Shown: positions 8,362 to 15,781 of the stretch, piece by piece
How positions within the stretch are numbered: the stretch's first letter is position 1
Layout of the letters: each line of letters starts with the position of its first letter
Assembly (NCBI GenBank): GCA_019310195.1
Contig: JAFDET010000005.1
Coordinates: forward strand, 1-29,397
Source: Deltaproteobacteria bacterium
GTDB taxonomy: Bacteria > Myxococcota_A > UBA9160 > JAFDET01
Length of the DNA stretch: 29,397 nt
Direction of reading: 5' to 3'
The notes under the pieces: model-generated
What the model was told of the DNA's origin: nothing
Database searches by the model: none
What the model saw: the letters and a program-made list of their open reading frames with translations, nothing else
Translations under genes and position numbers: made by a program

Positions 8362-8667
8362 TCAGTCCGAGGCGGGCAGGGGCTTGGCGCCCTTCACGGC
8401 AAGGGTCTGGCCGCCCGCAGCCAGCGACCCCTCGCCGGGCTTGGTGCACAACAGCTCGAGGGTGCCGGCCTCGTTGGCGTAGCGCTTGCCCAGCTGCGAC
8501 CCCTCCGCGGCGTCCGGGGCCGGGGTGCCGCCGGGGGGCTCGGCATCCATGGGGAGCATGGCGGACCCGCCGCACGTCAGACCGACGTCTTCCGACGGTG
8601 CGGCCACCACCATCACTTCGGTGGCGCACACGGCGCTGCGCAGTCGCGTTCCGGGCTTGATCGACAC
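8362..8667 (-). CDS. Conserved-looking small protein with three cysteines, unknown function
   Basis: A 101-aa protein starting at GTG 8667, with GAGGGA about ten bases upstream. It opens 'VSIKPGTRLRSAVC' and carries C14 in 'CATEVMVVAAP', C32 in 'LTCGGSAMLP' and C74 in 'LELLCTKPGEGSL', ending 'KGAKPLPASD'. The repeated pattern Cys-(x)-TEV-x-VV / L-x-CGG suggests a small beta-sheet or metal-binding fold. I recall similar proteins next to acyl-CoA ligase and CoA-transferase genes in actinobacteria and related heterotrophs, but cannot name a family. It is the first gene of the leftward arm of the divergent module and faces the CoA-transferase across 51 bp. The neighbourhood points to an accessory role in acyl-CoA metabolism. 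Confidence 0.7.
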   Translation of the reverse strand: MSIKPGTRLRSAVCATEVMVVAAPSEDVGLTCGGSAMLPMDAEPPGGTPAPDAAEGSQLGKRYANEAGTLELLCTKPGEGSLAAGGQTLAVKGAKPLPASD

Positions 8668-8718
8668 GTTCCAACGCTCCCTCGGTGCTAGTGTCCCGGA
8701 TTCCGGCGGAGGACGAAA
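8668..8718. promoter_or_regulatory. Divergent promoter gap of the CoA-transferase/crotonase module
   Basis: These 51 bases separate the GTG starts of two divergent transcription units, so both promoters must lie here or inside the flanking 5' coding ends. The gap holds a CTAG (rare in this window outside gene ends) and, towards the right, CGGAGGACG, the ribosome-binding site of the CoA-transferase gene. No clear -10/-35 pair stands out. Confidence 0.4.
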
Positions 8719-9924
8719 GTGGACACTGACGCGCTGGATGCCCAGCTCGCGTGGGCGCGCTCGGGGGCCATGTCCCTCACCGGCCCCGCCGACGGCGCGC
8801 CCCGGCCCGCGCCCGGCCCGCTGGCCGCCTTCGCCGCGCGCCAGGTCCGGGCCCTGGCCACGGCCTCCGGAAGTGATGCATTGCACGCCGTGGACGGCGC
8901 GCTCTTGCTGGGCGAACGCGCCGCCCTGGCGGGCCTCTGCCGACGCGGCCAGGTGTCGCCGGGCGGAAGCTGCCGCCTGCTCCGCGGCGCCGACGGCTGG
9001 CTGGCCGTGAACCTGGCGCGGCCCGACGACCGCTCGCTGCTGCCCGCCTGGCTCGAGTCCGACCCGACGCGCTTCCGCCCCGATCCCTGGCCCGGGGTCG
9101 AGGCGCACTGCGCGGAGCATCCGGTAGACGTGCTGGTCGAGCGGGCGCGGCTCTGCGGGATGCCCGTGGCGCCGGTGGCGCCGCCGGCGAAGCCCGCGCC
9201 CGCCCCGCACGGGGTGGCCTCCCGCGGGCCGGAGCGCGCGCCGCCCCAGCGCCTGCGCGTGGTGGATCTCTCGTCCCTGTGGGCCGGGCCGCTCTGCAGC
9301 CAGCTGCTGGGACTGGCCGGGGCCGAGGTGATCAAGGTCGAGTCGCGTGCGCGGCCCGACGGGGCGCGCTTCGGACCGCCGGCTTTCTTCGCGCTGCTGA
9401 ATGGGCGCAAGCGCGAGCGGATCCTGGATCTGCACACCCGCGAAGGCGTGGGGGAGCTGGACGCGCTGCTCCGCGGAGCGGACGTGGTGGTAGAGAGTGC
9501 GCGGCCCCGCGCGCTGCGACAGATCGGAATCGACGCCGAGGCGATCGTCGCCGAGACGCCTGGGCTCGTCTGGGTCTCGATCACCGGCTACGGGCGGGAG
9601 AGCAACGCGGTGGCGTTCGGCGACGACGCGGCCTGTGCGGCGGGCCTGGCCGCCGCCAGCGGCGAGCCGGACGCACCGCTCTTCTGCGCCGACGCCATCG
9701 CCGACCCGCTGGCCGGAGTCCACGCGGCCCGGCTCGCCTGGGAGACGCGACAGCGCGGCGGCGGCACGCTGCTCGACGTGGCGTTGTGCAACGTGACGGC
9801 CCACGCCTCCGACGGCCCCGTCGAGGAGGCGCGGGTCCTGCGCTGGGGCGAAAGCTGGGCGCTGGAGACCGCCCACGGCCGCGCACCGGTCGCGGCGCCG
9901 CGGGCGAGGCCGCCCGCGTGCTGA
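8719..9924 (+). CDS. CaiB/BaiF-family CoA-transferase with N- and C-terminal halves in permuted order
   Basis: A 401-aa protein starting at GTG 8719 behind CGGAGGACG. Residues about 178-365 match the normal N-terminal part of a type III CoA-transferase: 'LRVVDLSSLWAGPL', 'GLAGAEVIKVESRARPDGAR', 'ADVVVESARPRALRQIGID', 'GLVWVSITGYGR'. The likely catalytic Asp is D302 or D303 in 'AFGDDAACAAGLAA'. Residues about 60-155 look like the normal C-terminal part ('GGSCRLLRGADGWLAVNLARPDD', ending 'LCGMPVAPVAPP'). The order of the two parts is therefore reversed relative to the enzyme at 4814-6034. After 365 only a short Arg/Pro tail remains. Family chemistry is CoA transfer between acids; substrates are unknown. 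The end overlaps the amidohydrolase start by seven bases. Confidence 0.8.
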   Translation: MDTDALDAQLAWARSGAMSLTGPADGAPRPAPGPLAAFAARQVRALATASGSDALHAVDGALLLGERAALAGLCRRGQVSPGGSCRLLRGADGWLAVNLARPDDRSLLPAWLESDPTRFRPDPWPGVEAHCAEHPVDVLVERARLCGMPVAPVAPPAKPAPAPHGVASRGPERAPPQRLRVVDLSSLWAGPLCSQLLGLAGAEVIKVESRARPDGARFGPPAFFALLNGRKRERILDLHTREGVGELDALLRGADVVVESARPRALRQIGIDAEAIVAETPGLVWVSITGYGRESNAVAFGDDAACAAGLAAASGEPDAPLFCADAIADPLAGVHAARLAWETRQRGGGTLLDVALCNVTAHASDGPVEEARVLRWGESWALETAHGRAPVAAPRARPPAC

Positions 9925-11264
9925 TCCGGCATGCCGAAATCGAGGGCCACAGCGCGCTCGACGTGCGCATCCGCGACGCGCACATCGCCGAGCTGGCTCC
10001 CGGCCTGACACCCGAGCCCGGCGAGGAGATTCTCGACGCCGCGGGCGGCGCGCTGCTTCCCGGGCTTCACGACCACCACCTGCATCTGCTCTCGCTGGCC
10101 GCCGCACTGGAGTCCGTGGCCTGCGGGCCGCCGCAGGTGCGCAACCGCGCGGAGCTTGCGGCCGCCCTCTGCCGGGTGCCGGGCCAGGGCTGGATCCGCG
10201 GCGTGGGCTACCACGAGTCGGTGACAGGCGAGCTGGATCGGCGCGCCCTGGACGCCCTGGTGGGAGAGCGGCCGGTGCGCATCCAGCACCGCAGCGGGCG
10301 GCTCTGGATGCTGTCGTCGGCGGCATGCCGGCGCCTGGGCCTCGACGCCGGCGACGGACGCATCTTCGATGCCGACACCGAGCTGCGCGCACGCCTGGGG
10401 CGCGAAGAGCCTCCGGACCTGGAGCCGGTGGGAAGACTCCTTGCGAGCCGGGGCGTCACCGGTGTCAGCGACGCCACCGCAACCAACGGACCGGCGGAAG
10501 CGGCGATCCTGGCGGACGCGGCCGCTCGCGGCGTCCTGCCCCAGCGGCTGCGGCTGATGGGCGGCGCGTCCCTGCCTGCGACTTCGGGCACCGTGCGCGG
10601 AGAGCGGAAGCTCGTGCTGCACGAGGCCGCGCCACCGGACTTCGCCGAGCTGGTGGCCGACGTGGACGCTGCCCACCGCGACGGGCGCGGGGTGGCCTTC
10701 CACTGCGTGACCCGCGCCGAGCTGGTGCTGGCGCTCGCAGCCCTGGAGTCGGCCGGCGTGGAACGCGGCGATCGCATCGAGCACGCCTCCGTGGCGCCGC
10801 CGGAGCTGGTCAAGCTGCTGGCCGAGCGCCGCGTCACCGTGGTGACCCAGCCCGGCTTCGTCCACGAGCGAGGCGACGCGTACCTGACCGACGTCGAGCC
10901 CGCCGACGTGCGCTGGCTCTACCGGGGCCGCGGCTTCCTCGAAGCCGGTGTACTCCTGGGTGGCGGCAGCGACGCTCCCTTCGGCGAGGCCGATCCCTGG
11001 ATCGCCATGCGCGCTGCCGTGGACCGGCGCAGCGCGGGCGGCGACACGCTCTGCGTCGATGAGGCGCTCTCGCCCGAAGAAAGTCTGGCTCTCTTCACTT
11101 CGTCCCCCGACGCACCCGGCGGTCCGCCGCGCCGGATCGAAGTCGGCGTGCCGGCGGACCTGTGCCTGCTCGACCGGCCCTGGAGCCAGGCGCGCCGCGT
11201 GCTCTCCCGCGCTGCCGTACGCGCCACCCTGATCGGGGGCGCCCTGGTGCATCCTGCGGATTAG
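9918..11264 (+). CDS. Amidohydrolase family 3 (YtcJ-like) metal-dependent hydrolase
   Basis: A 448-aa protein starting at GTG 9918, seven bases inside the CoA-transferase gene. It has the composite-domain and TIM-barrel plan of Amidohydro_3 enzymes: an N-terminal beta part ('ILDAAGGALLPGLHDHHLHL'), the metal pair H54-x-H56, H262 ('VAFHCVTRAEL'), H289 ('RIEHASV') and D352 ('LGGGSDAPFGEADPW'). The C-terminal beta part ends 'GVPADLCLLDRP'. At 448 residues it is shorter than the common ~540. Known relatives hydrolyse amides such as N-substituted formamides; many have no known substrate. No signal peptide is seen, so it acts in the cytosol. Overlap on both sides puts it in one translationally coupled run with the CoA-transferase and the sulfatase. 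Confidence 0.84.
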   Translation: MLIRHAEIEGHSALDVRIRDAHIAELAPGLTPEPGEEILDAAGGALLPGLHDHHLHLLSLAAALESVACGPPQVRNRAELAAALCRVPGQGWIRGVGYHESVTGELDRRALDALVGERPVRIQHRSGRLWMLSSAACRRLGLDAGDGRIFDADTELRARLGREEPPDLEPVGRLLASRGVTGVSDATATNGPAEAAILADAAARGVLPQRLRLMGGASLPATSGTVRGERKLVLHEAAPPDFAELVADVDAAHRDGRGVAFHCVTRAELVLALAALESAGVERGDRIEHASVAPPELVKLLAERRVTVVTQPGFVHERGDAYLTDVEPADVRWLYRGRGFLEAGVLLGGGSDAPFGEADPWIAMRAAVDRRSAGGDTLCVDEALSPEESLALFTSSPDAPGGPPRRIEVGVPADLCLLDRPWSQARRVLSRAAVRATLIGGALVHPAD

Positions 11265-12921
11265 CGCTCCGTGGCTGGCGCTGACGCTCTGCCTGGCAGC
11301 AACCGCCCAGGCGGCGCCGCCCAACGTGGTGGTGATCCTGGCCGACGACATGGGCTTCTCCGACGTGGCGAGCTACGGCGGCGAGATCGAGACGCCGACC
11401 CTCGACCGCCTGGCGGGGGCGGGCGTGCGCTTCACCCAGCTCTACGCCACGCCGCGCTGCAGCCCCACGCGTGCGGCGCTGCTCAGCGGCCGCCACCCCC
11501 ACGCCGCGGGCGTGGGGCACCTGGCCGACACGGGCACCGACGATCCGGCGTACCGGGGCGCCATCCGTCACGATGTGCCGACGCTTCCCGAGCTGCTGCG
11601 CCCGGCCGGCTACCGCAGCTACCTGGCGGGCAAGTGGCACCTGGACCCGGCCAACGATCCGGCCAGCCCGGACGCGCCCCTGGCGCGGGGCTTCGAGCGC
11701 TACTTCGGCGTGATGCGCGGCGCCGATGACCTCTGGCACCCCATGAGCCTGGCCCGCGACCGCGAGCGGCTGCCCCCGCCCGGCGACGGCTTCTACCTGA
11801 CCGACGCCATCAGCGACGCGGCCGCCGGCTTCGTGCGCGACCACGCCGCGCAGCACCCGAACGCGCCTTTCTTCCTCTACGTGGCCTACACTGCGCCGCA
11901 CTGGCCGGTGCAGGCACCGGCCGAGGACATCGCGCGCTTCGCCGGGCGCTACCGCGAAGGCTGGGATGCCCTGCGCGAGGAGCGCGCGAACCGCGTGGCG
12001 ACGCTCGGCTTGCTTCCCGGTGGGTTCCAGCCCGCGCCCAGGAACCCGGGCGTTCCCGCCTGGCAGGGCGCAGAGCATCCGGACTGGCAGCGTGCGCGCA
12101 TGCGCGCCTACGCGGGCATGGTGCACCGGATGGACCGGGGCATCGGAGACGTGGTGCGGGCGCTGGAGGAGACCGGGGCGCTGGAGAACACGCTTCTGGT
12201 CTTCCTGTCGGACAACGGAGCGTGTCCGGAAGCACTGGGGTCGGGCAACTTGTGGCTGCGACGCGTTGCCGGCTTCTGGACGCCCGAGCACTACGGCGAC
12301 GATCCCGCCGTGGAGCCCGGAGGACCGGACAGCTTCCAGAGCTACGGACGCGCCTGGGCGGGGGCGTCGAATGCACCCTTCCGCGGCTACAAGTCCGGGC
12401 TCTACGAGGGCGGCATCCGCTCGCCGGGCATCGTGCACTGGCCCGCCGGACTGCGGCACGCGCCGGGCTCGAAGCTCGACGACGTGGCCCACGTGACCGA
12501 CCTGGCGCCCACGGCGCTTGGGCTGGCCGGGCTCGACCCTCCCGAAGGCATGGACGGGCGCGACCTGCGACCCGTGCTCCTGGGCGGCGAGCGCGCCCGC
12601 GGACCGCTCTACTGGGAGCACGAGGGCTGGCGGGCCGTGCGCGACGGCGACCTGAAGCTGGTGTCCCGCTGGCGCCACTCCTGGGAGCTCTACGACCTGG
12701 CTTCGGATCCCACGGAGCTGCGCGACCTGGCGGCGCAGCGCCCGCAGGAGGTGGCCCGGCTGGACGGCCTCTGGCAGCGCTGGGCGGCGAGCGCCGGCGT
12801 ACGGCCCTGGCCCTGGTGGAACCCGCTGATCCGCAACGCCGCCGCCGGAGTCCTGGCGTTGAGCGTGCTGCTGCTGGCGCTGCTGCTGCGCCTGGCGTTC
12901 CGCGCCCTGACCCGGCGCTGA
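11254..12921 (+). CDS. Secreted sulfatase (arylsulfatase family) with C-terminal membrane anchor; non-canonical start
   Basis: A type I sulfatase that should hydrolyse sulfate esters outside the cytoplasm. Sulfatase marks are 'NVVVILADDMGFSDV' (metal Asp pair), the formylglycine site C-S-P-T-R (Cys codon 11458-11460), 'YLAGKWHLDP', 'LVFLSDNGACPE' and 'EGGIRSPGIVHWP'. The Cys-type site needs a formylglycine-generating enzyme, and none is in the window. A hydrophobic helix near the C-terminus ('GVLALSVLLLALLLRL') followed by Arg residues should anchor it. The first canonical in-frame start is GTG 11326, inside the first core strand. In-frame codons upstream encode a good signal peptide (LRISAPWLALTLCLAATAQA, cleavage before APPN) but have no ATG, GTG or TTG back to the stop at 11230. 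I give the start as CTG 11254; ATT 11260 is the alternative. Confidence 0.85.
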   Translation: MRISAPWLALTLCLAATAQAAPPNVVVILADDMGFSDVASYGGEIETPTLDRLAGAGVRFTQLYATPRCSPTRAALLSGRHPHAAGVGHLADTGTDDPAYRGAIRHDVPTLPELLRPAGYRSYLAGKWHLDPANDPASPDAPLARGFERYFGVMRGADDLWHPMSLARDRERLPPPGDGFYLTDAISDAAAGFVRDHAAQHPNAPFFLYVAYTAPHWPVQAPAEDIARFAGRYREGWDALREERANRVATLGLLPGGFQPAPRNPGVPAWQGAEHPDWQRARMRAYAGMVHRMDRGIGDVVRALEETGALENTLLVFLSDNGACPEALGSGNLWLRRVAGFWTPEHYGDDPAVEPGGPDSFQSYGRAWAGASNAPFRGYKSGLYEGGIRSPGIVHWPAGLRHAPGSKLDDVAHVTDLAPTALGLAGLDPPEGMDGRDLRPVLLGGERARGPLYWEHEGWRAVRDGDLKLVSRWRHSWELYDLASDPTELRDLAAQRPQEVARLDGLWQRWAASAGVRPWPWWNPLIRNAAAGVLALSVLLLALLLRLAFRALTRR

Positions 12922-12934
12922 GAGCGGGCCGATC

Positions 12935-12948
12935 CCGCCCGCGGGCGG
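12935..12948. other. 14-bp perfect GC palindrome between sulfatase and regulator genes
   Basis: CCGCCCGCGGGCGG is a perfect palindrome 14 bases after the sulfatase stop. It could form a hairpin that ends or stabilises the sulfatase transcript, but the bases after it on the plus strand are an A-run rather than a T-run. A standard intrinsic terminator for the plus strand is therefore not supported. A protein-binding site is equally possible. Confidence 0.3.
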
Positions 12949-12966
12949 CGAAAAACCTTACACTCG

Positions 12967-12995
12967 TGGACGGTCGATACCTGATCGAGTAATAT
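12967..12995 (+). promoter_or_regulatory. Possible promoter with an internal inverted repeat, upstream of the PaaX-like gene
   Basis: TGGACG (12967-12972) and TAATAT (12990-12995) are 17 bases apart and each match four of six bases of sigma-70 -35/-10 consensus. Between them lies TCGAT-N5-ATCGA (12974-12978 and 12984-12988), a short dyad placed where a repressor would block polymerase. The -10 ends only 2-8 bases before the candidate starts, which would give a nearly leaderless mRNA. Autorepression by the PaaX-like protein is a plausible reading but rests on position alone. Confidence 0.3.
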
Positions 12996-12997
12996 CC

Positions 12998-13852
12998 TTG
13001 ACCGTGAAACCCACGGCTCGAAGCTTCGTGCTCGACCTCCTCTCCACCCTGCGCCGGGGCACCATGCCCGTGGCGGCGCTGGTGGAGGCGGCCGCCCTGT
13101 TCGACATCCCGGAGAACAGCGTCCGCGTGGCGTTGACGCGCCTGCTGGGCGCGGGCCGGGTCGAGCGTGACGAGCGCGGCCGCTACCGCCTGGGCGAGGA
13201 GGCCGGCCCCGTGGCACGTCACGTCACCTCGTGGCGCCGGCTCGGGGGGCGCACGCGCGAGTGGAACGGCGCCTGGGTGACCGTGCTGGAGGGCGCGGCG
13301 GGCACCCGGGCCGAACGGCCGGCACGCCGCCGGCGCGCGCGGGCCCTCGAGTTCCTGGGCTTCCGCACGCTGGCGCCCGGCATCTCGGTGCGGCCGGACA
13401 ACCTGCGCGGAGGCGTCAACGGATTGGGCGAATCGCTGCGAGCGCTGGGTCTGCCCGAAGGGGATGGGATCGCGGAGCTGCGAAACCTGGACGCGGCCAG
13501 CGACGCGCGCGCCCGTGAGCTCTGGGACGTGGCCGGCCTGGAACGCAGCTACCGCGGCCTGACCGACGAGCTGCAACGCAGCCGGAACCGGCTGAAGACG
13601 CTCTCCAACCCGGAGGCGATGGTCGAGTCCTTCCTGCTGGGCGGCCGCGCGTTGCGCCAGCTGGTGTTCGACCCCTTGCTGCCCGAAGCCATCGCTCCGG
13701 CCGATACCCGCGCGGAGCTGCTGGAGACCATGCGGGACTACGACGTCCTGGGCCGCACGGCCTGGGCCGAGTTCCTGACCCGCTACGACATTCCCCATCG
13801 AGAGACCCCCGCCGACACCCGCATGGCGGAACACCGCCGCCTCGCGGTCTGA
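12998..13852 (+). CDS. PaaX-like transcriptional regulator
   Basis: A protein of up to 284 aa with the PaaX family plan. The N-terminal winged-helix part ('SFVLDLLSTLRRG', 'LFDIPENSVRVALTRLLGAGRVERDERGRYRLG') is followed by the PaaX central and C-terminal regions ('HVTSWRRLGGRTREWNGAWVTVL', 'LEFLGFRTLAPGISVRPDNL'). The founder PaaX represses phenylacetate catabolism and is released by phenylacetyl-CoA. The effector here is unknown but may be an acyl- or aryl-CoA, since CoA-transferase and crotonase genes lie upstream. The start is TTG 12998 or GTG 13004; GTG gives 'VKPTARSF', closer to the expected beginning. It precedes the desaturase gene by 24 bp and could control that gene, the module at 6433-12921, or both. 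Confidence 0.85.
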   Translation: MTVKPTARSFVLDLLSTLRRGTMPVAALVEAAALFDIPENSVRVALTRLLGAGRVERDERGRYRLGEEAGPVARHVTSWRRLGGRTREWNGAWVTVLEGAAGTRAERPARRRRARALEFLGFRTLAPGISVRPDNLRGGVNGLGESLRALGLPEGDGIAELRNLDAASDARARELWDVAGLERSYRGLTDELQRSRNRLKTLSNPEAMVESFLLGGRALRQLVFDPLLPEAIAPADTRAELLETMRDYDVLGRTAWAEFLTRYDIPHRETPADTRMAEHRRLAV

Positions 13853-13876
13853 CCCGCGCGGAACAGGAGTGACCCC

Positions 13877-14869
13877 ATGAGCGCCGCCGCCACCCCCGAG
13901 AACCCCACCACGGGCTGGAGCTCGAGCTTCTCCCGCGATGAGCTGGACGCGCTGCTGGCCATGAACGACCTGCGCTCGTGGGGCTCGATCGCGCTCAACT
14001 GGGCGCTGATCTTCGCGTCCTTCGCGCTGGTGGCGGCGTGGCCCAACCCGCTGACCGTCGTCGTAGCGCTGCTCGTGATCGGCGCGCGCCAGCTCGGCTT
14101 CGCGGTGCTCATGCACGAGGCCTCCCACCGCTCGTTGTTCCGCAACCGCGCCGTCAACGACTGGGCGGGCAACTGGCTGGCCGCCTACCCGGTCTGGAGC
14201 GACTGGCGCCCCTACCGCCCCTACCACCTGAGCCACCACGCCCGCACCGGGAGCGACAAGGATCCCGACATCGGCCTGGTGCGCCCGTTCCCCATCACTC
14301 CCGGCAGCCTGCGCCGCAAGGTGTGGCGCGACCTGTCCGGGCAGACGGGGCTCAAGTTCGCGCGAGGCGCGTGGAGCCGGACCTTCGCGCGCTACGCCGC
14401 GGATCCGGGTGCGCGACGCGCGACCCAGGGCGTGGCGATCACCAACCTGGTGCTGCTGGGCATCCTGGCCGCGTTCGGGCGGCCCGAGCTGTACCTGCTC
14501 TGGGTCGTCGCGTGGCTCACGACCAACACGCTGGTGACGCGCATCCGCGCCATCGCCGAGCACGCGCTGACGCCCGACCCGACCCACACCCTGGGCAACA
14601 CGCGCACTACGCTGGCCCGCGGGTGGGAGCGGCTCTTCCTGGCGCCCAACCGGGTAAACTACCACTTGGAGCACCACCTGCTGATGACCGTTCCCCACTA
14701 CAACCTGCCGCGCATGCACGAGCTGCTGAGGGAGCGGGGCGTACTGAAGGACGCCTGCATCACCCGCGGCTACGCGGCCGTGCTGCGCAACGCCGCCTCG
14801 GCGCCGGATTCCAGCCGCCCCGCGCCGGAAGACGACGGCGAAGCCCTGTCCCACGTGAACGGGCTCTAG
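13877..14869 (+). CDS. Membrane fatty acid desaturase
   Basis: A 330-aa integral membrane diiron enzyme that should introduce a double bond (or a hydroxyl) into a lipid acyl chain with O2. All three histidine boxes are present: HEASH at 80-84, HLSHH at 117-121 and HLEHH at 263-267. Hydrophobic stretches at about 38-55, 58-78 and 187-220 fit the usual membrane topology. AGGAG lies upstream of ATG 13877. Regioselectivity and electron donor cannot be told. Being 24 bp behind the PaaX-like gene suggests one transcript and control by that regulator. The stop TAG lies in a CTAG that also forms the stop of the convergent TPR gene, a four-base overlap. Confidence 0.88.
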   Translation: MSAAATPENPTTGWSSSFSRDELDALLAMNDLRSWGSIALNWALIFASFALVAAWPNPLTVVVALLVIGARQLGFAVLMHEASHRSLFRNRAVNDWAGNWLAAYPVWSDWRPYRPYHLSHHARTGSDKDPDIGLVRPFPITPGSLRRKVWRDLSGQTGLKFARGAWSRTFARYAADPGARRATQGVAITNLVLLGILAAFGRPELYLLWVVAWLTTNTLVTRIRAIAEHALTPDPTHTLGNTRTTLARGWERLFLAPNRVNYHLEHHLLMTVPHYNLPRMHELLRERGVLKDACITRGYAAVLRNAASAPDSSRPAPEDDGEALSHVNGL

Positions 14870-15654
14870 GGAGTCTGGGACCGCTCGGCGCGCTCCAGCA
14901 GGGCGGCCAGGCGGCGGTACTCGGCTTGGAGCGGGTGGCCCTCGGGTACGCCGCGCTCGAGCATCTTCTGACCCGTGTCCAGGTAGCGACGCGCATCGGC
15001 CGGGCGCCCGCGCGCCAGCTCGAGCTGGCCGAAGAGCAGCGCGCAGGAGGCGGCATCGGTGCCGTCGGCGCCGAACAGGCGCGCGCGAATCGCGCAGCCG
15101 TCACGGAACGCCAGCTCGGCATCCAGGTGCCGGCCGCGCTCCAGGGCGATGGAGCCGGCCAGGATCAGCACCTCGGCGATCAGCGGATCGTTGATGCCCG
15201 GGTGGGCCATCAGGATCTCGCCGGACCGGGCCACGTTGAGCTCGGCCTCGCCGCGACGCCCCTGCTCGGCCTGCACCATGGCCAGGCCGAAGATGGCGGT
15301 GCCCAGCATCGGATGAAACGGCTCCCCGAGTCGTTCGGCCACGACCACCGACTTGCGCGCGCTGGCCTCCGCCTCGTCGAAGCGCCCGGCCTGGCTCTGG
15401 ACCAGGCTCAGGTTGAAGAGGCTGAAGGAGAGTCGTGCCAGCTCGTCGGGGTCGCCGCTGGCTTCGTCCGCGGCGAGCCGCCACCAGGTCTCGGCTTCGT
15501 CGACCCGACCCTCCACCAGGGCGGTGGCGCCCTGCGCGGCCGCTTCGTCCCAGTCCACCCGGGGACCTCCGGAGGTGGCACAGGCAGCGAGCAGGCAGAA
15601 GATCGGCAGGCATAGGAGGAGCCTCGCGGCTCCCAGAACGCGACGACAACGCAT
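14866..15654 (-). CDS. Tetratricopeptide-repeat lipoprotein
   Basis: A 262-aa predicted lipoprotein with a signal peptide rich in Leu and Cys ending in lipobox L-A-A-C25. The mature part is all-helical with TPR-like units at about 38-70 ('AAAQGATALVEGRVDEAETWWRLAAD'), 76-112 ('FNLSLVQSQAGRFDEAEASARKSVVVAE'), 120-150 ('IFGLAMVQAEQGRRGEAE') and 205-240 ('LFGQLELARGRPADARRYLDTGQ'). TPRs mediate protein contacts, so this is likely an envelope scaffold or assembly factor; no partner is evident. It converges with the desaturase gene and lies 127 bp downstream of the GH3 gene on the same strand. No clear ribosome-binding site precedes ATG 15654. Confidence 0.78.
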   Translation of the reverse strand: MRCRRVLGAARLLLCLPIFCLLAACATSGGPRVDWDEAAAQGATALVEGRVDEAETWWRLAADEASGDPDELARLSFSLFNLSLVQSQAGRFDEAEASARKSVVVAERLGEPFHPMLGTAIFGLAMVQAEQGRRGEAELNVARSGEILMAHPGINDPLIAEVLILAGSIALERGRHLDAELAFRDGCAIRARLFGADGTDAASCALLFGQLELARGRPADARRYLDTGQKMLERGVPEGHPLQAEYRRLAALLERAERSQTP

Positions 15655-15781
15655 GGGTGTGAGTGCCGGCGCGCCGCGTCCGGTGACCCGTACAGCAGGC
15701 AGGCCGGGTGCAGGCGCCGAGCAACGGCGCGCGCAGAGCCGCGCCGCAGTGAAGCTGCTGAAAAGTCAGGAAGCGTGGGGC

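Noticed and set aside
12935..12948. Intrinsic terminator after the sulfatase gene
   Set aside because: The palindrome is followed by an A-run on the plus strand and no T-run, so only a hairpin is recorded.
11810..14854. A 1014-codon open frame on the minus strand antisense to sulfatase, regulator and desaturase genes
   Set aside because: Its product is low-complexity Arg/Ala/Pro-rich with no domain; it is the mirror of high-G+C coding sequence. The same holds for 7224-8660, 9588-11351, 16919-18184, 18387-20288 and 24469-26820.
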